From assembly GCA_013407085.1 (NCBI GenBank), contig JACCGJ010019399.1, forward strand, positions 1 through 64,000: a stretch of 64,000 bases of DNA, given 5' to 3'. Below are positions 31,290 through 42,231 of the stretch, piece by piece (positions within the stretch are counted from its first letter, which is position 1; each line of letters opens with the position of its first letter). The position numbers and the translations under genes are program-made. Below the pieces are notes generated by a model. That model saw only the letters and a list, made by a program, of their open reading frames with translations. It ran no database searches and was not told where the DNA came from. This DNA comes from Atriophallophorus winterbourni (Eukaryota; Platyhelminthes; Trematoda; Plagiorchiida; Microphallidae).

Positions 31290-31990
31290 GAGAATAAACC
31301 ACACTCAGTATTCAAATTACGCGGTGTATTAATGTATTTAAGTTAAACAATAAGAATATGAATATAAATATTATTGATTGTCATTTGAACAATCACCGCA
31401 GTTCACAATCGTAATCTCGAATAGGTTTGCTCCGAACTTCTGTTAAGTTCACTCAATTCAATATTCTCGGATGAATCTACAAGTCTTGTGTTATGGTTGT
31501 TAACGCAACTGACCTGAATCCTGGTAAATGATTTGATTTGCATGACGGTTGTGAAACGTTCCAGATCAAGTATTTTCACCATAGTTCTTCTGATATTATC
31601 TAATACGATACCGGCACTTGGACGGTAGTCATTCCCACGATAATATGATATTTCGGCCGATCCAAGTTCCAGCAGATTAGATCTCAAGGATCGAGATTTA
31701 GATGAAAAAGATGGTGAAAATGGCTTAGGAGCAGCACTTGATTGCAGTATGGAGAAATGATCACGAAGTGTTTTTCAATGTTTAACAGTCCACTTGAATG
31801 TTGTAGCATTTAGAAATGCAAACAATGAACCAGCAACTGTTGCAAAATTTGCGATGAACTTATGAGAATATTGTAACACTCCTATTACTGATCGATTTTC
31901 ACTAAAAGAATGTGGTGATTTCATTTCCACAAGATTAGGACGATTCTTTTCTTGACGGACTCCATTTGAAGATGCATTTATCAGAATTTA
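31290..31990 (-). mobile_element. Gypsy-type LTR element remnant (left arm of inverted pair)
   Basis: The minus strand encodes the C-terminal part of a Gypsy-like integrase (SYYRGNDYRPSAGIVLD, then RRTMVKILDL). It is preceded directly by a piece resembling the post-RT region (FANFATVAGS-like). An LTR-like A+T-rich end follows at 31290-31400. Most of pol is missing. It is inverted relative to 32000-32600. Confidence 0.65.
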
Positions 31991-31999
31991 ATTTCACAT

Positions 32000-32600
32000 T
32001 ATAATGTTTGAAACGGGAGAGCGGATATCAGTAATAGGAGTGTTACAATATTTATCTAAATTCATCCCAAATTTTGCAACGGTTGCCAGTTCATTCTTTA
32101 CATTACGTTCAATTGGAGTGTAAAACCTGAAAAGACACTTCGCGATCTTTTATCCATACTGCAATCTATGGCCATTTTACTATCCAAATCTCGATCTCAG
32201 GTCTAATTTACTAAAACTTGGATCCGCTGAATTATCATATTATCGTGGGAATGATTACCGTCCAAGTGCCGGTATCGTATTAGACAGGATCGGAAGAACT
32301 ATGGTGAAAATACTTGATCTGAACGATAGAACTGTGCGCGACCGTCATGCAGACCAAATCATTTATCATGATACAGATTCTTCCAAGATTGTTACATTCA
32401 GTGCAGCTGTCAGAATATCAGAACGATTGAAGAACAAAACTATTCGAGATAACAAGAATCCGGGGGCAATTGTGAACTGCGCGGATATGGGGATTACTGA
32501 CATGACAATCAACAATACTTTTATTCATATTGTCATTGTTTAACTTATATACATTAATATCGCCTCATTCGAATACTGAGCGTGGTTGATTTCCACTTCT
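32000..32600 (+). mobile_element. Gypsy-type LTR element remnant (right arm of inverted pair)
   Basis: The plus strand reads a post-RT segment (VIGVLQYLSKFIPNFATVA), a deletion junction, then the integrase C-terminus (SYYRGNDYRPSAGIVLD, VRDRHADQIIYHD) as an open stretch at 32301-32543. An LTR-like end starts about 32475. The same junction as in the left arm implies a shared deleted ancestor or an inverted duplication. Confidence 0.7.
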
Positions 32601-32644
32601 ATTTACTGGTTTTTTTTTCGTTCTATTCTCTACAAGATAATTCA

Positions 32645-32735
32645 GGCATGGCGTTACCTTCCAAAACCATTTCCCGCAGTCGGATAACCCGAAGGCAGCT
32701 GCATCTTTGAAACAAGATTTTCTCCAGATGGGCTT
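32645..32735 (-). repeat. LINE 5'-leader fragment
   Basis: CCATTTCCCGCAGTCGGATAA and GAAGGCAGCTGCATCTTTGA resemble 57735-57775. Confidence 0.5.
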
Positions 32736-33004
32736 TCATTAGCTGACTAGCTACCTCTACTCAGAGCAAATTGGTTTTAAGTTGCCAGTCATCTGTATTT
32801 GCCTCCTTCTTTGATAATAAAAGCATTTTAGCTGCGCTTGGGACAATAGTACAGACAATGGACTGGACTTTGATTTCAAAGTTGATATCTCGCACGCTAT
32901 ATGGAAGCATTTTATAAATAGTACGATCTGATTCCTATTGCATCGCCCGGCTGTCAATTTCCTAATATTTGTTTAAGATATTTCATACGTAACGCAGTTG
33001 TGAC

Positions 33005-33432
33005 AGCAACGGGAGCCCGATGGTCATTATTACCATCTTTTTTGAAGAATACACTAATTCTACCATCGTTTTTGTCTTTAATGATAATTTGCTGCCTGTA
33101 CAATATTACAAAGAATATGCCGAACAGCGTGGATGCAAGAGCACACCCTTGTTTGACGCCTCAGCGAATCTCAAATGGCTTTTGAACTGCAACCGTTAAA
33201 ATGGGCCGAGCCTTTCTATGCCTGAATGGAACGAAATGACGAGTTTGAGCAGCCTTGGGGGGCAGCCTATGAGATCAAGCATTTTAAAAAGACCCTCCCT
33301 GCTGACGCAGTCGAATGCTTTTGTTAAATCAATAAAACAGCGTATAATGACATGCGCTGTTCCCGACACTTTTCTTGAAGTTGTCTCAGGAGAAGATCAT
33401 GTCAACGGTTGAACTTCCCTTGCGGAAGCCAT
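33005..33432 (-). mobile_element. RTE-like LINE, inverted 5' part
   Basis: The minus strand reads RT motifs in order with a few stops: FIDLTKAFD, VSREGLFKMLDLIGCPPK and KQGCALASTLFGIFF. It abuts, in opposite orientation, the continuation of the same RT at 33437 onward. Confidence 0.8.
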
Positions 33433-33436
33433 ATTG

Positions 33437-34130
33437 AGATTCGGAAGACGAGGACAGAAGGCATTCACATACGCATGCGAAGTGATGGTAAGCTTTTCAA
33501 CCTGAACCGGTTGAGAGCACAAACCAAAGAACGGAGTGTGATAATCCGTGACCTGTTATTTGCCGACGATGGAGCCTTTATTGCTCACTCAAGAGAACCT
33601 GCAGTCGCTAATGGACTGTTTTCCGTCGGCCTGCCAAAACTGGGCTAACAATCAGCATGAGCAAGACCAAAGTCCTTCGTCAAGGGACTGTATCGCCTCC
33701 AATCGTCACTGTTGGAAACTGTCAGCTTGAACCAGTACATCATTTCACATATCTCGGTTCAACCATTGCGGATAAGCTCTCGCTAGACACGGAGATTGAT
33801 AAGCGGATTAGCAGAGCAGCTGTCATTCTGTCTCGATTGAACTCTCGTGTTTGGGGTAACCGCAAGCTGACTGTAAAGACAAAGATGATGGTATACAGCG
33901 CGTGCGTATTAAATGCTTTACTATACGGCAGTGAAACCTGTACCACCCACACAAGACACGAACGGAAGCTGAATGCTTTCTATCTACGAAGCATCCGTCG
34001 TATCTTGAACATATCGTGAATGGACAGAGTGACTAACGCTGAAGTGCTTTCCAAAACTGATCTACAGAGCATGTTCAGCCAATTACGTCAGCGCCGCCTG
34101 CGGTGGCTTGTTCATGTCTATAGAATGGAA
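33437..34130 (+). mobile_element. RTE-like LINE, 3' part in forward orientation
   Basis: The plus strand continues the RT with the catalytic FADD box ([18 protein letters not shown]). The thumb and C-terminal region follow at 33657-34019 (HFTYLGSTIADKLSLD, VYSACVLNALLYGSETC, LNAFYLRSIRRILNI). The breaks at 33646 and 34018 are single stops. With 33005-33432 it forms a 5'-inverted LINE copy. Confidence 0.8.
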
Positions 34131-34139
34131 AATGAGTTT

Positions 34140-34335
34140 TGTTCATGATTATAGCTTTATAGCTAAAGTAATGTGTTGCTCATATACCCGCACATACACA
34201 CCACTTACGGTTTATTCCTGTTTGCCTTCATGAGGTGGAGACAGTAAGATTAGGTTCAATAAGCCTTGAAACAGTTGATAAGTGGTACACAAAGTTATAC
34301 TTGAATGCCACTGTTACATGTGGTTTGTACAACGA
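34140..34335 (+). repeat. R2 repeat, diverged copy
   Basis: GGTGGAGACAGTAAGATTAGG, GAAACAGTTGATAAGTGG and TGAATGCCACTGTTACATG follow the R2 order with many changes. Confidence 0.5.
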
Positions 34336-34411
34336 ACAACGGTGTACAAACGCCGAATCACTGTGACGCATAAAGCGTATTAACGGAATGTGTAATATTA
34401 TAACTATAGAG

Positions 34412-34562
34412 GAATCAAAGACAAAGATGATGGTATACAGCGCGTGCTTACTAAATACTTTACTGTACGGCAGTGAAACCTGGACCACCCACGCAAGACA
34501 AGAACGGAAGCTGAATGCTTTCCAAAGCTGGTTTACAGAGCATGTTCATCCTATTACGTCAA
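34412..34562 (+). mobile_element. RTE-like LINE fragment duplicating part of 33875-34095
   Basis: AAGATGATGGTATACAGCGCG to GAACGGAAGCTGAATGCTTTC is nearly identical to the LINE just upstream. It then skips to GTTTACAGAGCATGTTCA, so it is a separate partial copy with a small deletion. Confidence 0.8.
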
Positions 34563-34940
34563 CCGTATGATTTTCTCCCTCATATTGCTCGTTAGATATA
34601 ATTCAAAGCAGTAGGTTTTACCGAAAAGGATAAGAGAATCATGAACAGTAATGTGCAGACGATTGTCAGACGTTCACGTTTTCCAGCGAGAGTGTTGTTT
34701 AAGTTCACTGGAAGAACACTACACACGGCATCATGGTGAAACACGTTTATGAATAAAAACTTACGCGTGAAATGTAATCACCGGTGTATTGATCCACGTA
34801 TAACGAATCATACTTTTAAACCATTCCTGAAACGCAGATAACGAGTTCAAATCCCATCGCGAATTACTGGACGCTCAAAGTTATCGTAAATCCACCGGGG
34901 CCCCGTAAGCCTAAACACAACGTGATTGATTATATCATAG
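34563..34940. other. No gene or repeat recognised
   Basis: About 380 bases without a supported feature. Confidence 0.5.
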
Positions 34941-35372
34941 TTAAATGTGTAACGTTATAATAATAAAAATCAATAAAACTTTTGCATACAAAAAGCACCA
35001 CTTTTCTGTAACAAATGGCGGAGTAATTAAACAATGGAGGTGATACCACTGGTTGCAGTAAGGGCATTGCTCCCATTCTATCGTTTTCCCTGCAAACTCA
35101 GGTAGTTCATCAGAATCACACTTACCACATACTTGATCGTGGCCTAAGAACTCATCTAGATATACTTGAGGTTGTCGGGAGGTGGATGGGATTGAGTTTT
35201 GTGACAAAGCTGCAATTCCTCGATCGTTTATCTGGCCATCGTTAACTTTTAATATCCGAACATCGTTTCCCTCAATACCGGCAATTGTTGCTTCTTCGTC
35301 GTAACTGGCTATGGGAGACGAACTCGGACAGTTACTAGGTTCACTGTTTTCAACATTTAATAATGTTTCCAA
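34941..35372 (-). pseudogene. C-terminal PHD-like zinc finger of the MULE ORF
   Basis: This 143-residue open stretch is mostly acidic/Ser-rich up to about residue 80. It then has CGKC, a 17-residue loop, CPYC, WYH and LHC, the C4HC part of a PHD finger. The last Cys pair is incomplete (WCFLY), because the reading frame drifts into a hydrophobic tail and stops. PHD fingers usually read histone tails; here it may have guided the transposon. Confidence 0.6.
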
Positions 35373-36975
35373 CGGTAGATAGTCTTACCTTACTGGCGCC
35401 AATGACATATTGCCGATGTCATCTACGAAAGTGATTGGAAGCAAAAGACGGGGACCGGCTGTACCCAAAAGGTGTTCATACTACGAATTAAAATATTAAA
35501 TTATGGTGGCTCTAATTGGCGGTGAAATCTACCAATAACATCGTAAGCGTATGATAGACGAGATGAAAACACGCGAATATTATGCCTAGGAACGTCCCCA
35601 GAAGAAAAGTCCTCATACATTGCATGATTATTACTTCGTAACCATCGTTGGGAGACCGGGAGTGACGACACATCAGCGTTTTTTCACACTGCAGCTGCGA
35701 GCACGTTCCTACATGGCAAACATTGATAAACGAAAAATGGACATGTGCACATCTAATTTAGCTATCACCCCCGAACACGCAAGTCCATAACAAGCACCAT
35801 AATTTCCGTTGCGCCCACTATAGTAACTGATGATGCAGTCACGTTGGCGGAGATTCGGTCTACAGCGTACGGCATGAGAACATCGCAAAGGGAATCCAAT
35901 TCCGAGTGGTTAAGAACGCGAACCTGCCTAATACCAGTCGAAGCAACTTCGTGTTGGCGTTGCCAAATAAGATAACCAGCACTTGTTTGAGATAACCGAA
36001 TGGTATCCCAAATTGCTATCTTACCCCTAAAGCGGTACATTTCTAAACATTTATGCATCGCCTCAATGGTATTGGGGTCCCCAATACCATATGTGTCTAC
36101 CTTAGGACGTCGAGCATGTGCCTATTTGCGGGAGTTGAAACAGTGTTGCCCTTTGAAGTAAAGAAAGAATGCTGGACCCGCCCTCTGCACATTGATTAAG
36201 GCTAAAGCGTACCGCCGCAAACTCCTGGTATTCACAGCTATGCATACACATTTCAGTGCCTCTGTTTGGGGGTTACGACGAGTGACATTAAGAACCATGT
36301 GCACTCAGCAAAGCAGATGAGAAGCGTCTGGAAATACGTCCTCTCAAGCATTCGCAATCGCAGGTGCTCCATCTGACATGATGGCTTTCACGGCATCACA
36401 CCCACCGACACATTTTACGAATGTAAGCAGGATGGTGTGGATATCTTACGCTAATGGAAGCCTAATGGAAGAATTTTGCGGCAAACATCTACTATCATAC
36501 AAAAAACATCAACTATGATACAAAAAATACTTCTCACGATTGGTACGGAATGTACTATCGATAGGAATAAAATTGAAAAAACGATTAAACCAACTGAGCA
36601 TTTTTTGGGTGCTATAAATGTAATGCGTCATCTTGTTCGTTCTTTTTCATTGACGTTGAGTTTCGCTTCTATTCGTTAAATATAGGCTGTGAAAAATTGA
36701 TTATAAATATACTCAATAGAATCAAGTTATTTTAATTGTAGCTCAACAACACTAACCTGGATTGTTACGTCCAATCAGAACTCGACGGCGCATATTTACC
36801 ACATCACGTCCCGTTAGATTCATTTGAAATCGAGTCTTCACGTAATATCGTATGTCGAATGATGAGTCTCCACATTCTAGCAGAGATCGTATGATCTCCA
36901 ATTTCAAAGGCGTTAGACGTCGGTTGAGAAAGTGCCACGATGCAGCTCCCCCGGTTTGTAATTATTGGTTATGAA
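34941..36975 (-). mobile_element. Mutator-like (MULE) transposase, decayed, with SWIM and PHD-like fingers
   Basis: Minus-strand segments run in order. An N-terminal region (about 36960-36770: RRLTPLKLEIIRSLLE, then NLTGRDVVNMRRR) is followed by the transposase core (36470-36122: MSDGAPAIANA, then DVFPDASHLLC), whose Asp is the expected second acidic residue. The region 36058-35765 and a SWIM-like block at about 35720-35640 (LPCRN, usual PCRH) follow. Last comes a C-terminal segment at 35372-34941 with a PHD-like finger (CGKC, then CPYCNQWYHLHC). In-frame stops replace residues around the core, so the gene is dead. Terminal inverted repeats were not found. Confidence 0.7.
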
Positions 36976-37102
36976 CCTTGTTACTATTGGTGACGCAGTA
37001 CCCAAAGCACATACGCCCCAAGTTGAAATAGGCCTCGCATTGTGTTGAAATGAAATTTCTACGGCGAAGGCCAAGATTTGGTTTCTGGGAGTATCAATTT
37101 CG

Positions 37103-37459
37103 TTGGCATATATATTTAATAAATGTCAACTCGCCAGATTAGTTCCTTTTAAATGTACAGATGAAATGGTGGGTACCAGAAACTCAAGCGAAATCGGTCA
37201 GCAATTGGTTCAATTCCACGAGACTTTCCATTACGCGGGTGTCAATGGTTTCCCGAAAAATCTGAGTGATATCGTTAGCACTCTTAATTACAAAAGTGAC
37301 GGCGGACCCCTTGCAAAGCAATTTATTAGACAGGGAAAAATGAACATAACCAATAATATAACGGTATACGCGAAGAAACCAATAAGAATTCAATTAAACT
37401 ATCTGTATGAATGGCATTTAGCTAATAATACTATCAATGAACCACAAGTACGGAGATGA
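37103..37459 (+). CDS. Unassigned ORF, 118 aa
   Basis: An open plus-strand stretch with ordinary amino-acid composition (VQFHETFHYAGVNGFPKNL). It lies between the MULE and a LINE fragment. No family is recognised and no splice sites flank it convincingly. It may be a transposon remnant or a chance ORF. Confidence 0.2.
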   Translation: MAYIFNKCQLARLVPFKCTDEMVGTRNSSEIGQQLVQFHETFHYAGVNGFPKNLSDIVSTLNYKSDGGPLAKQFIRQGKMNITNNITVYAKKPIRIQLNYLYEWHLANNTINEPQVRR

Positions 37460-37965
37460 TTAAGGTAGTGGAAATAATGTTTGCCCCGGAATTGCATATT
37501 CGATATGAGGACGGATGTAGATTGAAATCAATTTGCAGATAATTTTGGGGTCAAACGAACTTAGGACTATTCTAATGAGACCCAAGTTGCGTTCAGCTTT
37601 GCTCGCAGCGACTCGAAATTGCATTGAGTTTCCTGAGTCAGATTGGATAATCACGCCTATATCTTTTTCAGAGGAGGCGGGTTTAATAACAGCACGACCT
37701 AGATAATATTCTTTGTTCAACTTGCTATATGAGTGACAGTAGGCTGCATTTCGAAGCATTTAGTGGCATTTCGTTGTCTAGGGACCATGTGTAAATCATA
37801 TCGATATCCCGGCTGTGGAGTTTATCTTGCGCCAAAGGTTTGCGTCATCAGCGAAGATAAGCACCGACGACCGCACTACAGTAGGTAATTCGTTTATATA
37901 TATTCAGAACAAAAGCGGTCCTAGGACTGATCGAATTTGTACGTCCACACCGTAGCCTGAATTTT
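37460..37965 (-). mobile_element. CR1-like LINE fragment
   Basis: The minus strand first reads an RT piece at 37960-37800 (SVLGPLLFCIYINELP, LIFADDANLW). After a break it reads the region downstream of RT at 37759-37460 (SSEKDIGVIIQSD, YIRPHIEYAIPGQTLF). 5' and 3' ends are missing. Confidence 0.75.
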
Positions 37966-39739
37966 GCTGTTATTTTATTAATGTGATGATCTCATTAATT
38001 TTAAATTAATTTTCATAACTTTAGTGAAATCACACGCTTGCTTTAGAGTATTTTTTCTAGTATATCTTCTAAAATGCAGCTAAATATAACCGGGTAACAA
38101 GAGACCTCAACCTATTGGAATTAATCCTTTTCGTTACCGTACATGAAAACAGTTCATATTCGTGATAAACTAATCTATTTTGAACAATCTAAACTAAAGG
38201 TCTCGAAAAATCAAAAACAGAAAATCATGCAGCTTTGATGAACATTATCTTTTACACTTCATTGCTTTCCGGAACTATTATTGATTTTTCTTTCTTGCAA
38301 TGCTCGCATCTTTCTTGTATGATTACACATCACTTACCGATCTTCTGGAAGCGAAACTCGGCTGCCAAATTTATCTTGAAACGGTATTCACGATAGTACA
38401 AACCTGAGGTTTATTGTACAAACATTTTGGCAATTATTGATCATAATTAGCATGCCTTTGATATCCGATAATAAAATTTATCTGGATCGTCTAATAAAAT
38501 CGTTGACGACGTTTTTGCATACAGTTAACCAGCATCCATTTGACCTGAGCAGATAGAATTTGACCAACAGAAGGAAAATGAATTTCAACAGTATGGACGT
38601 TCTAGTTCAAACATTATTGAACACGTTTATCTTAAGGATTCAAAGTTGTCCAAACTTTGTGACTTATAACCACAAAACACGTCTGGTTATTCCCCAATTA
38701 CTCAAATGACACATATATGGCCAAATACATGGTTTATCTTAACGAGGTAATCGAGCCACCTACAATCTGATCAGTCACCGATTTGTTCAGCCAAACACGC
38801 AAAAAAGATATTTAACTGTGAACCGAATCTTGCATTCAGTGTCAACGCTGCAAAGTCCATAGCCATAAACTTAGCTCCAATAGATCTTTCTCTCTCCAAC
38901 ATGATCACATAGAGCTAATTGGCTCTCTTGCTGTATCCAGCGGTTTCACATAAATCCGCACCTGCATTGAGCGTTTAATTTCGCTGGACCATTGTGTGCA
39001 CATAACCGACATCACAGCTGAAATGGTCGCAAAATCTTTCCTGCTAAACTGGATTAACAATGTGGTGTCCCATCTGCCGTACCGACTGATCGCGTCTCGC
39101 AATTCAAAACCACGTAATTTCGTCAATTGAATAAGTTACTGGGAGCAAACCAGATTCAATCTGCTGCATATCACCCTTGCTCGAACGGTAAGTGGAGAGA
39201 TTTTATCATCAAATAAAAGCCGTTTTATTGTTACACGGACAAAAGGAGTACTGGTCAAAACACTTAATCTTGATTTTTTCGTTATTCCTATCTCTATAAA
39301 AGAAGATTTTGGGTGTTCCACAGCAGAGTTCATATACGGGTTACACTTTGCATTCCAGGTGAACTCCTTGATTCTTCCGATATGCCTGTTCACATCAACA
39401 TCATAAATTACATCCACTGCATTCGTACATTGATGAGAGAATTACGTGCTCTTCCATCTAAAACATCCTACTTATGTGAAAAGTGAATTTAAAAATGTAC
39501 TTTCATTTTTTCAGAAGAGACTAAGTCAGCAAAACTATTTAACTTCTGCACACTTGATAATTCAGGGTGATTTCACCAAAATTGGAATTTTTCGTCATCG
39601 TCAGAAATGGTGTGTAAGTGACGGTTAGCATTGCCCGTTTGAAAGCCTCCTTTGTCGACTCTGCTCTCTCATCTCAAACACACGTATCACTTTCAAATTA
39701 CAATGGCATAAAACACAGTGTTTCAACCATCTCCACTGA
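37966..39739. other. No gene or known repeat recognised
   Basis: About 1.8 kb of AT-rich sequence. Two adjoining minus-strand open stretches (38905-39126 and 39136-39417) have protein-like composition but no motif that could be assigned. They may be a decayed transposon. Confidence 0.4.
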
Positions 39740-40225
39740 TACAAAATATTCATTTGCATGCTTTTCCGTCCCACACACACCCCACGACCGGTTTCGTGCT
39801 GTTTGTACTTATCAGGTAGGGACAGTATAACAGGATCCGCATGCGCTTGAAACAGTGGAGGGATGGTAAACAAGCAGCGCTTGTATGCCACTGTTGGATA
39901 AGGCAGGTACGACCAACCTGTTCAATCACATGTGTCCAAACACATGTTTGATGGGGTTAAACCCATAACCATGATACAAAATATTCATTTGCATGCTTTT
40001 CCGTCACACACACCCCACGATCGGTTTCGTGCTGTTCGCACTCATCAGGTAGGGACAGTAAGATCAGGATCCGCATGCGCTTGAAACAGTGGAGAAATGG
40101 TGAACAAGGAGCGCTTGTATGCCACTGTTGGATAAGGCTGGTACGACCAACCTGTTCAATCACATGTGTCCAAACACATGTTTGATGTACCCATAACCAT
40201 GGTACAAAATATTCATTTGCATGCC
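39740..40225 (+). repeat. R2 repeat, tandem pair plus partial third unit
   Basis: Units start at 39740, 39974 and 40202, each with ACAAAATATTCATTTGCATG. The two complete units are 234 and about 228 bases and nearly identical (CACCCCACGACCGGTTTCGT, CAGGATCCGCATGCGCTTGA, ACCAACCTGTTCAATCACAT). The third breaks off after about 24 bases. Confidence 0.9.
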
Positions 40226-40465
40226 TGACTTGATAGAATTAGCGTCATGGATGTACGTCCTCGTCATCAAACCATGTTTAATTGGCATAGCTGCACACGT
40301 CGTTGGATTTTTTTGATATTTGACAGTGGTTGGACCAGACTTGTAACTGATTTAGTGTCATCCGCAAGATATTTCCTGTCATAACGAGGTGCTTCCTAAA
40401 TACAACCTAGATAATCTTATAGCGTTGCGATCGTCGAAGATATCCAACACACGATGAAAATCGTT

Positions 40466-40742
40466 TCAACAGTGGTGGTTTCTTCTCTGCAGCTTTCTGG
40501 CCGCTCGATTGGCTCCTTAGCCACTTACTGTCCTGTGCAACTTAACCGAACTGAACTGGTAAACACCTGATATATCATCACATCCGACTAGGATACCTAA
40601 AACAGTGATGGGTGTTCATTTGAAGCTTTTCAGTTCCGAAACGTTTACACGCTTGATTGGCTTATTAGCTATTTACAGTTCTGTGACAACTGAACTGCAC
40701 TGAATTGAAATACAGTGGTCATATTTTCGACAAATGACTTGA
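40466..40742 (+). repeat. Repeat R4, two tandem diverged units
   Basis: Units near 40466-40605 and 40606-40742 share ACAGTG.TGG, GATTGGCT..TTAGC.A.TTAC and CTGTG.AACT..AC. A reverse-complement fragment lies at 8925-9012. Unclassified. Confidence 0.55.
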
Positions 40743-41099
40743 ACAGGAATGATTTCGAATATGACAAAACTTTCTACCTGTATGTTTCACATTAACTCTA
40801 GAGAAACGTAAACCAGAGACCGCAGGAGTTGTATAGAGTTATATGATAACTATAAACTTTGTTTGATTTCCTCAATGGATTGCTTTTCCTTTAAGGTGCC
40901 TTAAGTTTCTAGGTCAGTAGTCAATTCATATTATAGTTTCAATTTGCATATTTTCAGTTCAGTTTGCACACTCCTTTTCGAATTCTCTCAATGTCTAATG
41001 AATAGAGTCCTGTAGCTTATATGATATTTTTACTACTCATAGTCATTATACATTGGCTTCAGCTAATATAACGTCTCTTCATTTTAAATTTCGCTTTTT
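40743..41099. other. No gene or repeat recognised
   Basis: AT-rich sequence without a supported feature. Confidence 0.5.
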
Positions 41100-41640
41100 G
41101 GTTCAATGGTTCAATGGTTTATTGTGGTGTAAAAGCATAGCTTAAAAATAACCACAGGTTGGTATGTACAGTGTGGTGGAAATAAAATTGTGAGTGTCAT
41201 CTGTTCGGGGACGGGGAGGCCTTATAGCGGGCCACACTCGCTTTGGAATTGCGCCTTCCTTATATTGCGAGGCGGTAGCAGGAGAATACGGAGGCATCGG
41301 GGTGGCGTTAGACCTGGAAACAAGTAAAACTGAAGAAGCTAGTACGCGATGCGGTGTAGTGGATCAGTGCTGATCCGAGAACAGCAGCAATCGGACAGAC
41401 AAGGCCTCAAGGTATGTTGTTGTGGAGATCATTTAAATGAGCGTCCAGACTCCGTTTAAAAACCTCTACGGATGTTGCGGATACGACTTCCTGAGGTAGA
41501 CTATTCCATTGAGTACATATTCTCAACTGTGAATGAAAAATTCGCATCATCACTTACTGTTCAGTTTGTTGGTAAATGGACTTAGATGAGGTTCTAATAC
41601 GATGGGAAAAGATAACCTGTCGTAACCACGAACTATTCTT
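41100..41640 (-). mobile_element. CR1-like LINE 3' end
   Basis: The minus strand reads the terminal coding motif WNSLPQEVVSATSVEVF, then RSLDAHLNDL. The remaining region to 41100 is a G+C-richer 3' UTR. Only the last few hundred bases of the element are present. Confidence 0.7.
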
Positions 41641-41673
41641 CAGTAAAATCCATGGTGTATTTGTGGTATAATA

Positions 41674-41763
41674 GTATGAAAGCGCAAGCCTGATCCAGGC
41701 AAAGTGCCGCACAGTCAGAGACTGCACGTAGGCTAAGATACTGTCAGGTTGCCCAGGCTTAGT
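41674..41763 (-). mobile_element. R1 SINE, short form
   Basis: GTATGAAAGCGCAAGCCTGA to GTTGCCCAGGCTTA, nearly consensus, ending at the usual short-form boundary. Confidence 0.8.
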
Positions 41764-41980
41764 TTATTAACCATCCTATTAGTGTAGTACACGAATGATT
41801 TGTGTATCATCTAGTAGACTGACCACTACAATAATGTCCCCAAGAATGTTGGAGAAAAGGTACAGGAGATGGAATGTTTATCGCGGTAGCCAGACGGTGC
41901 ACGAAGGTACAGTGGAAGCAATCACGGAACATGAATCAACGGGAAGTGTTTATCAAGTTCAATTGTTAGGTACAGTTAAA

Positions 41981-42221
41981 CACGGATGTGCAATCGTGCA
42001 GCATTTCTGTGCTGTAAGGCTAACATCGTGATAAATTAATTGGCCAACGGTAGTGAGCTGCATGCTGAAACACACTGGAGTCTCACTACCATTTCTATTT
42101 CCCCCTCATATCTGTCTAGGCCTGGGCAACCTGACAGTATCTTAGCCTACGTGCAGTCTCTGACTGTGCGGCACTTTGCCTGGATCAGGCTTGTACTTTC
42201 ATACATACATACATACATACA
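41981..42221 (+). mobile_element. Full-length R1 SINE with perfect target duplication
   Basis: The element runs from CACGGATGTGCAATCGTGCA to a CATACATAC tail (241 bp). It is flanked by identical TACAGTTAAA at 41971-41980 and 42222-42231. This is the best reference copy: head (about 1-110), a T/C-rich middle, and the tail module beginning CTGTCTAGGCCTGGGCAACC at 42112. It has no protein-coding capacity. Pol III boxes could not be assigned convincingly. Confidence 0.9.
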
Positions 42222-42231
42222 TACAGTTAAA

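Noticed and set aside
39740..40225. CRISPR-like direct repeats
   Set aside because: Two long tandem units without spacers in a eukaryotic genome; this is a dispersed repeat.
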